Positions 1 through 6,701 of a stretch of DNA of 64,000 nt are shown here, piece by piece. The notes under the pieces are model-generated. The model was not told where the DNA came from, did no database searches, and was given only the letters and a program-made list of their open reading frames with translations. The position numbers and the translations under genes were made by a program. The DNA comes from JBEBGV01 sp040081265. GTDB taxonomy: Bacteria > Acidobacteriota > Vicinamibacteria > Vicinamibacterales > UBA2999. The stretch lies in contig JBEBGV010000010.1 in NCBI GenBank assembly GCA_040081265.1, forward strand, positions 29,136 through 93,135, read 5' to 3'. How positions within the stretch are numbered: position 1 is the stretch's first letter; each line of letters starts with the position of its first letter.

Positions 1-588
1 CCCGGGAGGGCCCATCAGGAGCACGCCCTTCGGGATACGGCCACCCAGTTTCTGGAACTTCTGGGGCTCGCGAAGGAACTCGATGATTTCCTGGAGTTCG
101 TCCTTGGCCTCGTCGACGCCGGACACGTCCTTGAAGGTGACCTTCTTCTGGGCGCTCGACGACAGCTTCGCCTTGCTCTTGCCGAACGAGAGGGCCTTGT
201 TGCCGCCGCTCTGCATCTGGCGCATGAAGAAGATCCAGAAGCCGACCATCAGGAGAAGCGGCGCCCAGGAATACAGCAGGGCGGCCCACGGGCTCGCCGT
301 CTGCTCTCGAGCCGTCACCTCGACGCTGCGCTCGATCAGCTTGTTGGCCAGGCCCTCGTACTGTGGCGGGGCGTAGGTCCGGAAACTGTCGTTGTTCTTG
401 GTGGCGTAGGTGATCTCGTTGCCGGTGATCGTGGCTCGCGCCACCTGACCAGCATCCACCTTCATCATGAACTCGCTGAAGGTCTCAGGCTTCTGGCTCG
501 CTTGGAAATTCTTCGAGAAATTCCAGACCATTCCCGCGACGACGACGAGAACGATCCAGAAAACCAGGCTCTTCAGGGTTGAGCTCAA
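1..588 (-). CDS. ftsH: ATP-dependent zinc metalloprotease FtsH (N-terminal part, cut by window edge)
   Basis: This is the first 196 codons of FtsH, the membrane-anchored AAA+ protease that degrades misfolded and short-lived membrane and cytosolic proteins. The reading frame starts at a TTG (588-586) preceded by GGGAGAAAAG as ribosome binding site. A first membrane segment lies at about residues 6-25 (FWIVLVVVAGMVW), followed by the small periplasmic FtsH extracellular domain, a second membrane segment at about 105-128 (LLLMVGFWIFFM), the linker QKKVTFKDVSGVDEAK and the beginning of the AAA domain. The window ends inside the Walker A motif (GVLLMGPPG). The ATPase and the HEXXH zinc protease domain are outside the window. 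It lies directly downstream of tilS on the same strand, the common tilS-ftsH order in bacteria. Confidence 0.95.
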   Translation of the reverse strand, partial: MSSTLKSLVFWIVLVVVAGMVWNFSKNFQASQKPETFSEFMMKVDAGQVARATITGNEITYATKNNDSFRTYAPPQYEGLANKLIERSVEVTAREQTASPWAALLYSWAPLLLMVGFWIFFMRQMQSGGNKALSFGKSKAKLSSSAQKKVTFKDVSGVDEAKDELQEIIEFLREPQKFQKLGGRIPKGVLLMGPPG

Positions 589-625
589 GACTTTTCTCCC
601 ACCGCTAGACCGAGGGACAAGGGTA

Positions 626-1669
626 TCACTTCGGCCCGGCCTTTCTGTCTAATAAGACCAGTAAACTCCGCGAAAGTTCCACGCGCCCCCCAGGCACGTC
701 TACTGCAGCGCTTTGCCCGCGCAGGACCGCCCTGGCCAGCTCGACATGCTCCAGCGTGACCTCGCGGTCACCGGCCAGTCTGCCGAGGGCCAGCCGCAGC
801 ACCCTGGCCTCGACCGGCGGGGGGAGCTTCAGCAGTTGCGCAGCATCCAGGGTCTGACCCTGGTCTGACCCTGGTCTGACCCCGGTCTGACCCCGGTCTG
901 ACCCCGCCACCAGCCGGTCGAACTCCCGTTCGGCGGTCGCATCCAGCCACTCGCCGTCTTCCCGCAGCAGCGCCGCCGCGCGGGCGATCGAGGGTCTCGG
1001 GTCGCCTCCCAGTGCCTTCGCCAGTTCCGGTAACACACTGATCCGGATACGGTTGCGCGGATTTTCAAGGTCAGCGTTGGTCTCGTCCTCCACCCAATCC
1101 TGGCCACCGGCCCGGAGCCAGTCCCTCAGCTCCTCCCGTGACACGTCGAGGAGCGGCCGAATCAATGCGCCGCGCCGCGGATAAATACCCCCCAGTCCGG
1201 CCTGGCCCGCTCCCCGCATCAGCTTCATCAGGAAGGTTTCAGCCTGGTCGTCGCGCGTGTGACCCGAAGCAATGCAGTCGGCTCCAAGATCGGCCGCGGC
1301 GCTGTCCAGGTAGGAGTATCGGATCTTCCGGGCGGCGGCTTCGATCGAGAGCCCGTTTTCGGCCGCATACGCCGCGACGTCGGCCCGCCCCACCTGGAGC
1401 TGCAGCGCCCGCGAGGCCGCAAATGTCCGGCAGAAGGCCTCGTCGCGGTCGGCAGTCGCCCGAAGCCCATGGTTCAGGTGGGCACAGCCCGCCACCACGA
1501 AGCCCCCATGGGTCGAGAGGTCGGCCAGCAGCCGGGTCAGCGCCACGGAGTCTGATCCGCCCGACAGGGCCACCACCACGCGACTGCCCGCCGGGAGTAG
1601 GTCGTAGCGTCGAATCGTCCGCCGGACCTGTTGATGGAGCGCGCCAAGCAAGCTGGAAGGGTAAATCAA
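626..1669 (-). CDS. tilS: tRNA(Ile)-lysidine synthase TilS
   Basis: TilS attaches lysine to C34 of the CAU-anticodon isoleucine tRNA, changing both its charging and its decoding to AUA. The N-terminal PP-loop ATPase signature VVALSGGSDSVAL sits at about residues 32-44, followed by the usual CAHLNHGLR and IASGHTRDDQAETFLMKLMRGAG motifs. At 347 residues it is a normal mid-size member. The frame opens at TTG (1669) only 8 bases after the CCA end of the tRNA gene, with no clear ribosome binding site, so a downstream start is possible. Unusual: residues of about 255-275 (GSDRGQTGVRPGSDQGQT) are encoded by five 11-bp tandem repeats that have been absorbed into the frame without breaking it. The gene lies between a CAU tRNA and ftsH. 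Confidence 0.93.
   Translation of the reverse strand: MIYPSSLLGALHQQVRRTIRRYDLLPAGSRVVVALSGGSDSVALTRLLADLSTHGGFVVAGCAHLNHGLRATADRDEAFCRTFAASRALQLQVGRADVAAYAAENGLSIEAAARKIRYSYLDSAAADLGADCIASGHTRDDQAETFLMKLMRGAGQAGLGGIYPRRGALIRPLLDVSREELRDWLRAGGQDWVEDETNADLENPRNRIRISVLPELAKALGGDPRPSIARAAALLREDGEWLDATAEREFDRLVAGSDRGQTGVRPGSDQGQTLDAAQLLKLPPPVEARVLRLALGRLAGDREVTLEHVELARAVLRGQSAAVDVPGGRVELSRSLLVLLDRKAGPK
851..905. repeat. Five tandem copies of an 11-bp unit inside tilS
   Basis: The plus strand has GGTCTGACCCT twice followed by GGTCTGACCCC three times, 55 bases in all. The unit is the core of a near-palindrome (GGGGTCTGACCCC) that also occurs at 4140-4152 in queA and at 14555-14567 and 14590-14602. 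Because 11 is not a multiple of 3, successive copies are read in different frames and give GSDRGQTGVRPGSDQGQT. Confidence 0.95.
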
Positions 1670-1677
1670 GTTCGAAG

Positions 1678-1754
1678 TGGTGCCGGAGGGCGGACTCGAA
1701 CCGCCGACCCCGCGCTTATGAGACGCGTGCTCTAACCGACTGAGCTACTCCGGC
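1678..1754 (-). tRNA. tRNA-CAU, probably elongator tRNA-Met (tRNA-Ile2 not excluded)
   Basis: On the minus strand the gene folds as a cloverleaf: acceptor stem GCCGGAG/CTCCGGC, D arm GCTC...GAGC, anticodon stem CGCGT/GCGCG with loop CTCATAA (anticodon CAT), T arm GGCGG/CCGCC with loop TTCGAGT, discriminator A and an encoded CCA at 1680-1678. Total 77 nt. The D arm and variable loop resemble elongator Met tRNA of other bacteria. Tight linkage to tilS, whose substrate is the CAU-bearing Ile tRNA, leaves that alternative open. Confidence 0.93.
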
Positions 1755-1769
1755 ACGAATCTCTGAGTT

Positions 1770-1862
1770 TATCGCAAACTTCAAAGTTCGAAGTTCGAGG
1801 TGAGGAGTTCGAAGTGGAAGTGGGAAGGGCGAAGTCCAGAAGTAAGTCCGAGGTGGGGCCTG
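1770..1862. repeat. GAAGT-rich microsatellite
   Basis: Between the tRNA and the four-helix-bundle gene is an irregular run of GAAGT/GTTCGAAGT/GTGGGAAG units. The same low-complexity family recurs at 2368-2440, 18445-18649 and 34741-34832. It is not coding. Confidence 0.8.
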
Positions 1863-1998
1863 GGCCGACGCGCCGGGGCTTCAGAACGCGCAATCTGATA
1901 TCCGCAGACACGGTGCAGAAAGTTCGTACCAGCGGAGGGTTCCCATCGATAGGCCGGGCCGCGGCCGGGGGCGACGCCCCTTGCAAGTGTAAGGAGGC

Positions 1999-2367
1999 AT
2001 GGGGCCTCTTCGGGACATTGCCGAACGGACGACGGCGTTTGCACTGGCGGTGGTCCGGTTCTGTCGGCTGCTGCCCCCGACGCGGGAGGCCCAGGAGACC
2101 GCGGAGCATCTTCGGAGGGCGGCCAACTCCGTTCGGGCCAACTACCGGGCGGCCCGTCGGGCCCGTTCCCGGGCCGAGTTCCAGGCCAAGCTTCAGATTG
2201 CCTTTGAGGAGGCCGACGAGTGCGAAGACTGCCTCGAGTTCCTCCGCGACGCAAACATCGCGTCCGAGCCATCGCTGCTGACCGAAGCCCACGAAGTGGC
2301 CTCAATACTGGGTTCAGCCGTGAAGACGGCCCGGGCGAACACGGCGAGGCTAGCCCGACGCCGCTAA
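1999..2367 (+). CDS. Four-helix-bundle protein (23S rRNA intervening-sequence/S23 family)
   Basis: This 122-residue, strongly helical and basic protein fits the family of small four-helix-bundle proteins first found encoded in 23S rRNA intervening sequences. Typical features are the first-helix pattern LAVVRFCRLLP, then REAQETAEHLRRAANSVRANY, and EFQAKLQIAFEEADECEDCLEFL. The start is set by a strong ribosome binding site (AAGGAGG, seven bases before ATG). No rRNA surrounds it. The molecular function of the family is unclear; relatives form pentamers and bind nucleic acid in diversity-generating retroelements, but no reverse transcriptase is present here. It is the only plus-strand gene in the first 14 kb and is bracketed by GAAGT-type repeats, which suggests it may have been inserted as a unit. 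Confidence 0.75.
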   Translation: MGPLRDIAERTTAFALAVVRFCRLLPPTREAQETAEHLRRAANSVRANYRAARRARSRAEFQAKLQIAFEEADECEDCLEFLRDANIASEPSLLTEAHEVASILGSAVKTARANTARLARRR

Positions 2368-2440
2368 CTTCCTCACTTCCCTACTTACTTCATGACTTCC
2401 CACTTCCCACTTCGCACTTCGCACTTCTAAGTGGGAAGTG
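2368..2440. repeat. GAAGT-rich microsatellite forming the 3' end of the next gene
   Basis: A run of CTTCC/CACTT/GACTTCC units follows the four-helix-bundle stop codon and continues into the minus-strand gene ending at 2427, whose last residues (LPT) and stop codon are read from repeat sequence (ACTTCCCACTTAG on the complementary reading). Confidence 0.75.
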
Positions 2441-3368
2441 CCGCCGCAATCAGCGGAATCAGAATCTCGTGGTGGCCGACGAGCGAGATGCCGACGCCGC
2501 CGGTGCCGGCCACCGGCCGCGTCACCACGTTGGTCTGGGCTCGATAGGTCTTCAGAAAATCGATATTCACCGTCGTCAACCCCTCGAGGGTGACGCCGCG
2601 GTTGCGGGCGAGCGCGACGGCCTTGAGAAACACCTCGGGGAGCACCACCGCTGATCCGCAGTTCAGGTAGACGCCGTGGTTCAGCCGGGCCACCGACGAG
2701 GTGAAGTAGCGGAAGTCCCGCAGGCTCGTGTCCCCGAGTGCCGCGCCAGAGGCCTCGGGGTGCATGTGGATGATGTCGGTGCCAACGGCCACGTGAATGG
2801 TGACGGGTATCCCCAGCCGGTGCGCAGCCACCATGAGGCTCGCATCCGGATGCGAGGGCGACGCACCAGCCAGCAGCGCCGACACCGCCTCCCCCAGTCC
2901 CTTGCCTTCTTCCTGTCCACGCCGAATCGCCTCGTTCAGCATGGTCGCGGTCTCCTCCGCCATGCCGAAGCGCCCGGGACCGAGCTGCGCGTCCACGTCT
3001 TCGGATGTCCCGCCCGAGACGGCCATCTCGAAGTCGTGGATCATGCCCGCGCCGTTCATCGCCAGGGCCGACACGTAGCCGCGGTTCATGAGGTCGATGA
3101 TGACCGGCGACACGCCCGCCTTGATCACATGCGCGCCCAGCCCCCAGATGATGCCGCCCTCACGCCTGCGCGCCTCGGCCAGCGCCGTCACCACGCGACG
3201 CAGGTCTGCCCCGGCGAGCAGCGAGGGCAGCGAGTCGAGCCACGCCGCAACCGTCGCACCCGGGCCAACCGGCCTGGCGCAGTCCTCGACGCGCACCTTG
3301 CTCTGCCGCTCCGCCAGCGGATACGTGCGCACGTGAGAGAGGTCGAATTCTTCGTAAGGGAAGGGCAT
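2427..3368 (-). CDS. Deoxyhypusine synthase-like protein
   Basis: This 313-residue protein resembles bacterial members of the deoxyhypusine synthase fold: a Rossmann-type NAD-binding protein with IIWGLGAHVIKAGVSPVI, LAMNGAGMIHDFEMAVSG and the TSEDVDAQLGPGRFGM region. Authentic deoxyhypusine synthase moves an aminobutyl group from spermidine to a lysine of eIF5A, but bacteria lack eIF5A and I do not see the C-terminal WGKI-type lysine motif of the true enzyme. The real substrate is therefore unknown; a polyamine-related or other NAD-dependent reaction is possible. The ATG at 3368 follows a low-complexity repeat with no clear ribosome binding site. The C-terminal residues and stop come from a GAAGT repeat, so the end may have been altered. 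It is on the same strand as queA but about 90 bases of repeats lie between. Confidence 0.55.
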   Translation of the reverse strand: MPFPYEEFDLSHVRTYPLAERQSKVRVEDCARPVGPGATVAAWLDSLPSLLAGADLRRVVTALAEARRREGGIIWGLGAHVIKAGVSPVIIDLMNRGYVSALAMNGAGMIHDFEMAVSGGTSEDVDAQLGPGRFGMAEETATMLNEAIRRGQEEGKGLGEAVSALLAGASPSHPDASLMVAAHRLGIPVTIHVAVGTDIIHMHPEASGAALGDTSLRDFRYFTSSVARLNHGVYLNCGSAVVLPEVFLKAVALARNRGVTLEGLTTVNIDFLKTYRAQTNVVTRPVAGTGGVGISLVGHHEILIPLIAAALPT

Positions 3369-3371
3369 GGT

Positions 3372-3459
3372 TGGTTACTAGTTCCTGGTTCCTGGTTGTT
3401 AGTTGTTAGTGGGTAGCAAAACCCAATCGCCAGCAACTAGCAACTAGCAACTGGCAACC
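3372..3459. repeat. GTTGCTAGTT-type microsatellite
   Basis: An irregular array of AGTTCCTGG, GTTAGTTGTTAG, CAACTAGCAACTGG units fills the gap between the deoxyhypusine-synthase-like gene and queA. The two halves are of opposite sense (GTTAGTTG versus CAACTAGC), so the region can fold back. The family recurs inside queA and at 7715, 9791, 10596, 53709 and 63205. Confidence 0.8.
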
Positions 3460-3461
3460 AG

Positions 3462-4580
3462 TCAGTCCACCAGCATCGCATCTCCATAGCTGTAGAACCT
3501 GTAGCCACGCTCGACGGCCTCGCGATACGCGGCGAGCACCTGCTCTCGGCCTCCACGGGCGGCGACGAGCATGAGGAGCGAAGAACGCGGCAGGTGGAAG
3601 TTGGTGACCAGCGCATCGACGAGCTGGAAGCGATGACCGGGGTAGATGAACGTCCTGGTCTCTCCGGTCGACGGGTGCACGCCTCCATCGGGTGACACGG
3701 TCAAAGACTCGAGCACGCGCGTGGTGGTCGTGCCGACGGCAATGATGCGGCGGCCTTCCCGTCGAGCCCGGCTCAGTGCGTCCACGGTCGCCTGGCTGGC
3801 GTCGTACCGCTCGGGGTCCACCTCGTGCTGCTCCACGTCCGACACCCGAACCGGCTTGAAGGTGCCGTAGCCGACGTGCAGCGTGACGTTGGTCATCTCC
3901 ACGCCCTTCGCCTTGAGCGCGTCGAGCATCGGCTCGGTGAAGTGCAGACCAGCGGTCGGCGCGGCAATTGAGCCGGCACTGAAACCGCGGTGGTGAGCGA
4001 ACACCGTCTGATACCGCTCGCGATCGGCCGAGGTATCGTCGCGCCCGATGTACGGCGGCAGCGGGATGTGGCCGATGCGCTCAATCGCATCCGAGACGCT
4101 TCCCTGCTCGGTCCACAGGCGAATCGTCCGGCGCCCAACGGGGTCTGACCCCGGCTCGACCACCTCACCATCGAGCCGCGTGCCGTCGCGCTCGAACACG
4201 ACGCGCGCACCCGGCGCCAGCCGCCCGCCGGCGCGCATCAGGCAGGACCACAGCTGGATGTTGGTTGGTAGTTGTTGGTTGGTAGTTGCTGGTTGCTGGT
4301 TGCCGGTTGCCGGTTCGTCGGCGCGCGACAGAAGCAGACACTCGACGGCGCCGCCGCTGGGCGTGCGGTGACCGAGCAGGCGCGCCGGGAAGACGCGTGT
4401 GTCGTTGACCACCAGCAGATCACCTGCACGCAGGTACTCGGGCAGGTCGGAGAACGACCGGTGCTCGATGGCGCCGGTCGCACGGTGGAGCACAAGCAGG
4501 CGCGAGCCGCCGCGCACGGCGGGCGGCTCCTGCGCGATCAGCGCGTCGGGGAGATCGAAGTCGAAGTCAGAGACGCGCAT
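3462..4580 (-). CDS. queA: S-adenosylmethionine:tRNA ribosyltransferase-isomerase QueA
   Basis: QueA transfers and isomerises the ribosyl moiety of SAM onto preQ1 in tRNA to give epoxyqueuosine. The protein begins MRVSDFDFDLPDALIAQEP and has the conserved LLVVNDTRVFPARL, PLPPYI, TAGLHFT and GTTTTRVLES motifs; 372 residues from the ATG at 4580 against about 345-350 usual. An in-frame ATG 33 bases upstream lies inside a hairpin repeat and is less likely. Residues of about 87-110 (ADEPATGNQQPATTNQQLPTN) are an insertion encoded by a GTTGCTAGTT-type microsatellite and are absent from ordinary QueA; a second repeat (GGGGTCTGACCCC, 4140-4152) encodes EPGSDPVG. The frame is intact. In many bacteria queA follows ruvB; here fabH and a ligD-like gene have come between. 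Confidence 0.95.
   Translation of the reverse strand: MRVSDFDFDLPDALIAQEPPAVRGGSRLLVLHRATGAIEHRSFSDLPEYLRAGDLLVVNDTRVFPARLLGHRTPSGGAVECLLLSRADEPATGNQQPATTNQQLPTNIQLWSCLMRAGGRLAPGARVVFERDGTRLDGEVVEPGSDPVGRRTIRLWTEQGSVSDAIERIGHIPLPPYIGRDDTSADRERYQTVFAHHRGFSAGSIAAPTAGLHFTEPMLDALKAKGVEMTNVTLHVGYGTFKPVRVSDVEQHEVDPERYDASQATVDALSRARREGRRIIAVGTTTTRVLESLTVSPDGGVHPSTGETRTFIYPGHRFQLVDALVTNFHLPRSSLLMLVAARGGREQVLAAYREAVERGYRFYSYGDAMLVD
4258..4317. repeat. GTTGGTAGTTGCTGG microsatellite inside queA
   Basis: Repeated GTTGGTAGTTG/GTTGCTGGTTGC units in the coding region translate, on the minus strand, as a Gln/Asn/Thr/Pro-rich loop (NQQPATTNQQLPT). The bounding QueA motifs are normal, so this is an in-frame expansion. 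Confidence 0.9.
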
Positions 4581-4583
4581 GTC

Positions 4584-4701
4584 TGAAAATGGGAAAATGG
4601 GGTCGGAGGTCATTTAAAGAGGACGCACCTGCCTCGGTCGGAAACACCCCTGTCGGAGTGTCCTCTTTAAATGACCTCCGACCCCATTTTTCCATTTTCC
4701 C
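4584..4701. repeat. Large inverted repeat between queA and the ligD-like gene
   Basis: Two arms of about 40 bp (4584-4623 and 4661-4701), nearly perfect complements, share the core GGGGTCGGAGGTCATTTAAA and the tail AAAGAGGA. The 37-base centre has CCTCGGTCGG and CTGTCGGAGTG. The arms include the first bases upstream of the queA start and reach the stop codon of the upstream ligD-like gene, so it could act as a terminator or processing site between them. It looks like a REP/MITE-type element. Confidence 0.9.
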
Positions 4702-5675
4702 TACCGACTGAAATTGCGACCGCCACGGGGGCGCTTCTTGACCGGCTCGGCGTCCCACGCGCTCAGGTCGGCGCGGCCGCGGTCCTCGAGCAGCGGCTTC
4801 CAGAGGTCGCCCACTTTCACAAGACGGTCGCGGACATTGTCGAGACGGAAGTCGTCGATCGCCACACCCGCCTCGACTTCATCCCAGGTGAGCGGGGTCG
4901 AGACGGTCGCGCGCGGCGTTGGCCGGACCGAATAGATGCTGGCGAGCGTGCTTCCCCACCGATTCTGGTTGTAGTCGACCAGCACCCGCTCCTTCGGCCG
5001 GTTCGCAACCTTGTACACCGACGTCATCAACGCCGGGTGCCGCGACGCCAGTTCGACGGCAAGCGCCTTCGCAAACGTCCACACCGCCTTCTGCACCGGC
5101 CCGCGCACGATCGGCACGTAGACATGAATGCCCTTCGACCCGCTCGTCTTGACCAGCGGCTTCATCTTCAACGCCACCAGCGCGTCACGCAGCACGAGCG
5201 CCGCCTCGCGCACGTGATCAAAGGTGGCGCCTTGCCCCGGATCCAGATCGAAGTGCACGTAGTCTGGACGATCGATGTCATCGCAGCGCGCGTACCACTG
5301 ATTCAGGTCGATGCACCCGAGATTGATCAGCCACAGCAGCGTGGCCAGGTCATCGACCACGGGAAAATCGATCACGTTGCCGTTGCCGTGATCGATACGA
5401 CACGTCCGAATCCATTCGGGTCGTGGCGTCGGCGCGCGCTTCATGAAGAAGAACTCGCCGGCCGCGCCGTGCGGATAGCGCTTCATGACCATCGCGCGAT
5501 CGCGCACGTGAGGCAGGAGCACACCCGACACGTCGGCGTAGTACTGGATGAGCCCGCCCTTGGTGATGCCACCCTCCGCCCAGAACACCTTGCGGAGATT
5601 GGTGAGGCGCACCGACTGACCGCCAGCCTCGACGGTGGCGTTATCGGTATCGGTCGGGATCGCGATGCGGGCCAC
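4701..5675 (-). CDS. ligD: LigD-type DNA polymerase/primase domain protein (non-homologous end joining)
   Basis: This 324-residue protein is the stand-alone polymerase domain of LigD, the archaeo-eukaryotic primase-fold enzyme that fills gaps, preferring ribonucleotides, during Ku-dependent end joining. Family motifs are present: VFWAEGGITKGGLIQYY near the N-terminus, the catalytic acidic pair in YVHFDLDPG (Asp143 and Asp145), and TSGSKGIHVYVPI followed by the NRPKERVLVDYNQN loop. No ligase or 3'-phosphoesterase domain is fused, and no ku gene is in the window, so partners must be elsewhere. The start is a GTG at 5675, six bases after the fabH stop; transcription from the fabH side is likely. 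The C-terminal tail is rich in basic residues (KKRPRGGR) and ends within the inverted repeat. Confidence 0.88.
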   Translation of the reverse strand: MARIAIPTDTDNATVEAGGQSVRLTNLRKVFWAEGGITKGGLIQYYADVSGVLLPHVRDRAMVMKRYPHGAAGEFFFMKRAPTPRPEWIRTCRIDHGNGNVIDFPVVDDLATLLWLINLGCIDLNQWYARCDDIDRPDYVHFDLDPGQGATFDHVREAALVLRDALVALKMKPLVKTSGSKGIHVYVPIVRGPVQKAVWTFAKALAVELASRHPALMTSVYKVANRPKERVLVDYNQNRWGSTLASIYSVRPTPRATVSTPLTWDEVEAGVAIDDFRLDNVRDRLVKVGDLWKPLLEDRGRADLSAWDAEPVKKRPRGGRNFSR

Positions 5676-5681
5676 GCCGCC

Positions 5682-6701
5682 TCAGACGGTACCCCACCGG
5701 AGCAGCACCGAGCCGACGGTGAAGCCGGCGCCGACTGAGGCCAGCAGGACGAGATCGCCCCGCTTGATCCGCCCGTCCGACACGGCATCGTGCAGCGCCA
5801 GCGGGATGGTGCCAGCCGTCGTGTTGCCGAAGCGCTCGATGTTGATCACGACCTTGGCGGGATCCAGGCCGAGCTTCTCGGCCGCGTGCTGAATGATGCG
5901 CCGGTTCGCCTGGTGCGAGACAAACACATCGATGTCCTCGCCGGTGAGGTTGTTGCGCTCGAGCAGGCGCCGGCAGACTTCCTCGGTATTGCGCACCGCG
6001 AACTTGAACACGGTGGCGCCGTCCTGCTTGACGTAGTGCTGACGGTTGTCGATGGTGGCGTGCGAGGCGGGCCTCAGGCTGCCGCCGGCCGGCATGCACA
6101 ACGCGTCACCGCCGGTGCCGTCAACGTAGTGCTCGAAGTCCAGGATACCGATGTCGGGATCGTCACTCGCGTCCACAACCACCGCACCGGCACCATCACC
6201 GAAGAGGATGCACGTCGTGCGATCGGTGTAGTCGATGATGCTCGACATCACGTCGGCTCCGATCACCAGCGCTCGCTGACTTCCACCTGCGGCCACCATC
6301 TGCGCCGCGGTCGTCAACGCATAGGTGAACCCCGAACAGGCCGCCGACAGATCCCAGCCCCAGGCATTGACCGCGCCGATCTTCGCCTGCACGAGGCACG
6401 CGGTGCTCGGGAACGCCATGTCCGGCGTCGTGGTACCGACGATGATCAGATCGATGTCTTTGGGCGTCAGGCCGGCACGCTCGATCGCCAGCAGTGATGC
6501 CTCTTTCGCCAGATCGGACGTCGCCACGCCGGGGTCGACGATGTGGCGTTCGTGGATGCCGGTCCGCTGGAGGATCCATTCGTTGTTGGTCTCGACCATG
6601 CGCTCGAGATCGGCATTGGTCAGCAGCTTTGGCGGAACGTACGTCGCAAGGCTGGCGATGCGCGCGCGGCGCACGGCCTGCGGGCGAGTCTGGATTACCA
6701 C
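5682..6701 (-). CDS. fabH: 3-oxoacyl-[acyl-carrier-protein] synthase III (FabH)
   Basis: FabH condenses acyl-CoA with malonyl-ACP to begin fatty acid chain synthesis. The thiolase-fold catalytic triad is visible: Cys122 in LSAACSGF, His263 in VSHQANRR and Asn293 in RFGNTTAG; GDGAGAVVV precedes the substrate pocket. Length is 339 residues, usual for the family. The GTG start (6701) overlaps the ruvB stop (GTGGTAA), so the two are translationally coupled. A fabH without fabD, fabG or acpP beside it may be a second copy with a special substrate, or the only copy displaced; the sequence does not decide between these. Confidence 0.92.
   Translation of the reverse strand: MVIQTRPQAVRRARIASLATYVPPKLLTNADLERMVETNNEWILQRTGIHERHIVDPGVATSDLAKEASLLAIERAGLTPKDIDLIIVGTTTPDMAFPSTACLVQAKIGAVNAWGWDLSAACSGFTYALTTAAQMVAAGGSQRALVIGADVMSSIIDYTDRTTCILFGDGAGAVVVDASDDPDIGILDFEHYVDGTGGDALCMPAGGSLRPASHATIDNRQHYVKQDGATVFKFAVRNTEEVCRRLLERNNLTGEDIDVFVSHQANRRIIQHAAEKLGLDPAKVVINIERFGNTTAGTIPLALHDAVSDGRIKRGDLVLLASVGAGFTVGSVLLRWGTV

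Noticed and set aside
851..905. Possible CRISPR-like or short regularly spaced repeats in tilS
   Set aside because: Units are 11 bp and contiguous without spacers, and they lie in a coding region; no cas genes are in the window.
1881..2305. Several minus-strand frames across the four-helix-bundle gene
   Set aside because: They are Arg/Pro/Gly-rich shadows without start signals; the plus-strand frame has a strong ribosome binding site and a recognised family.
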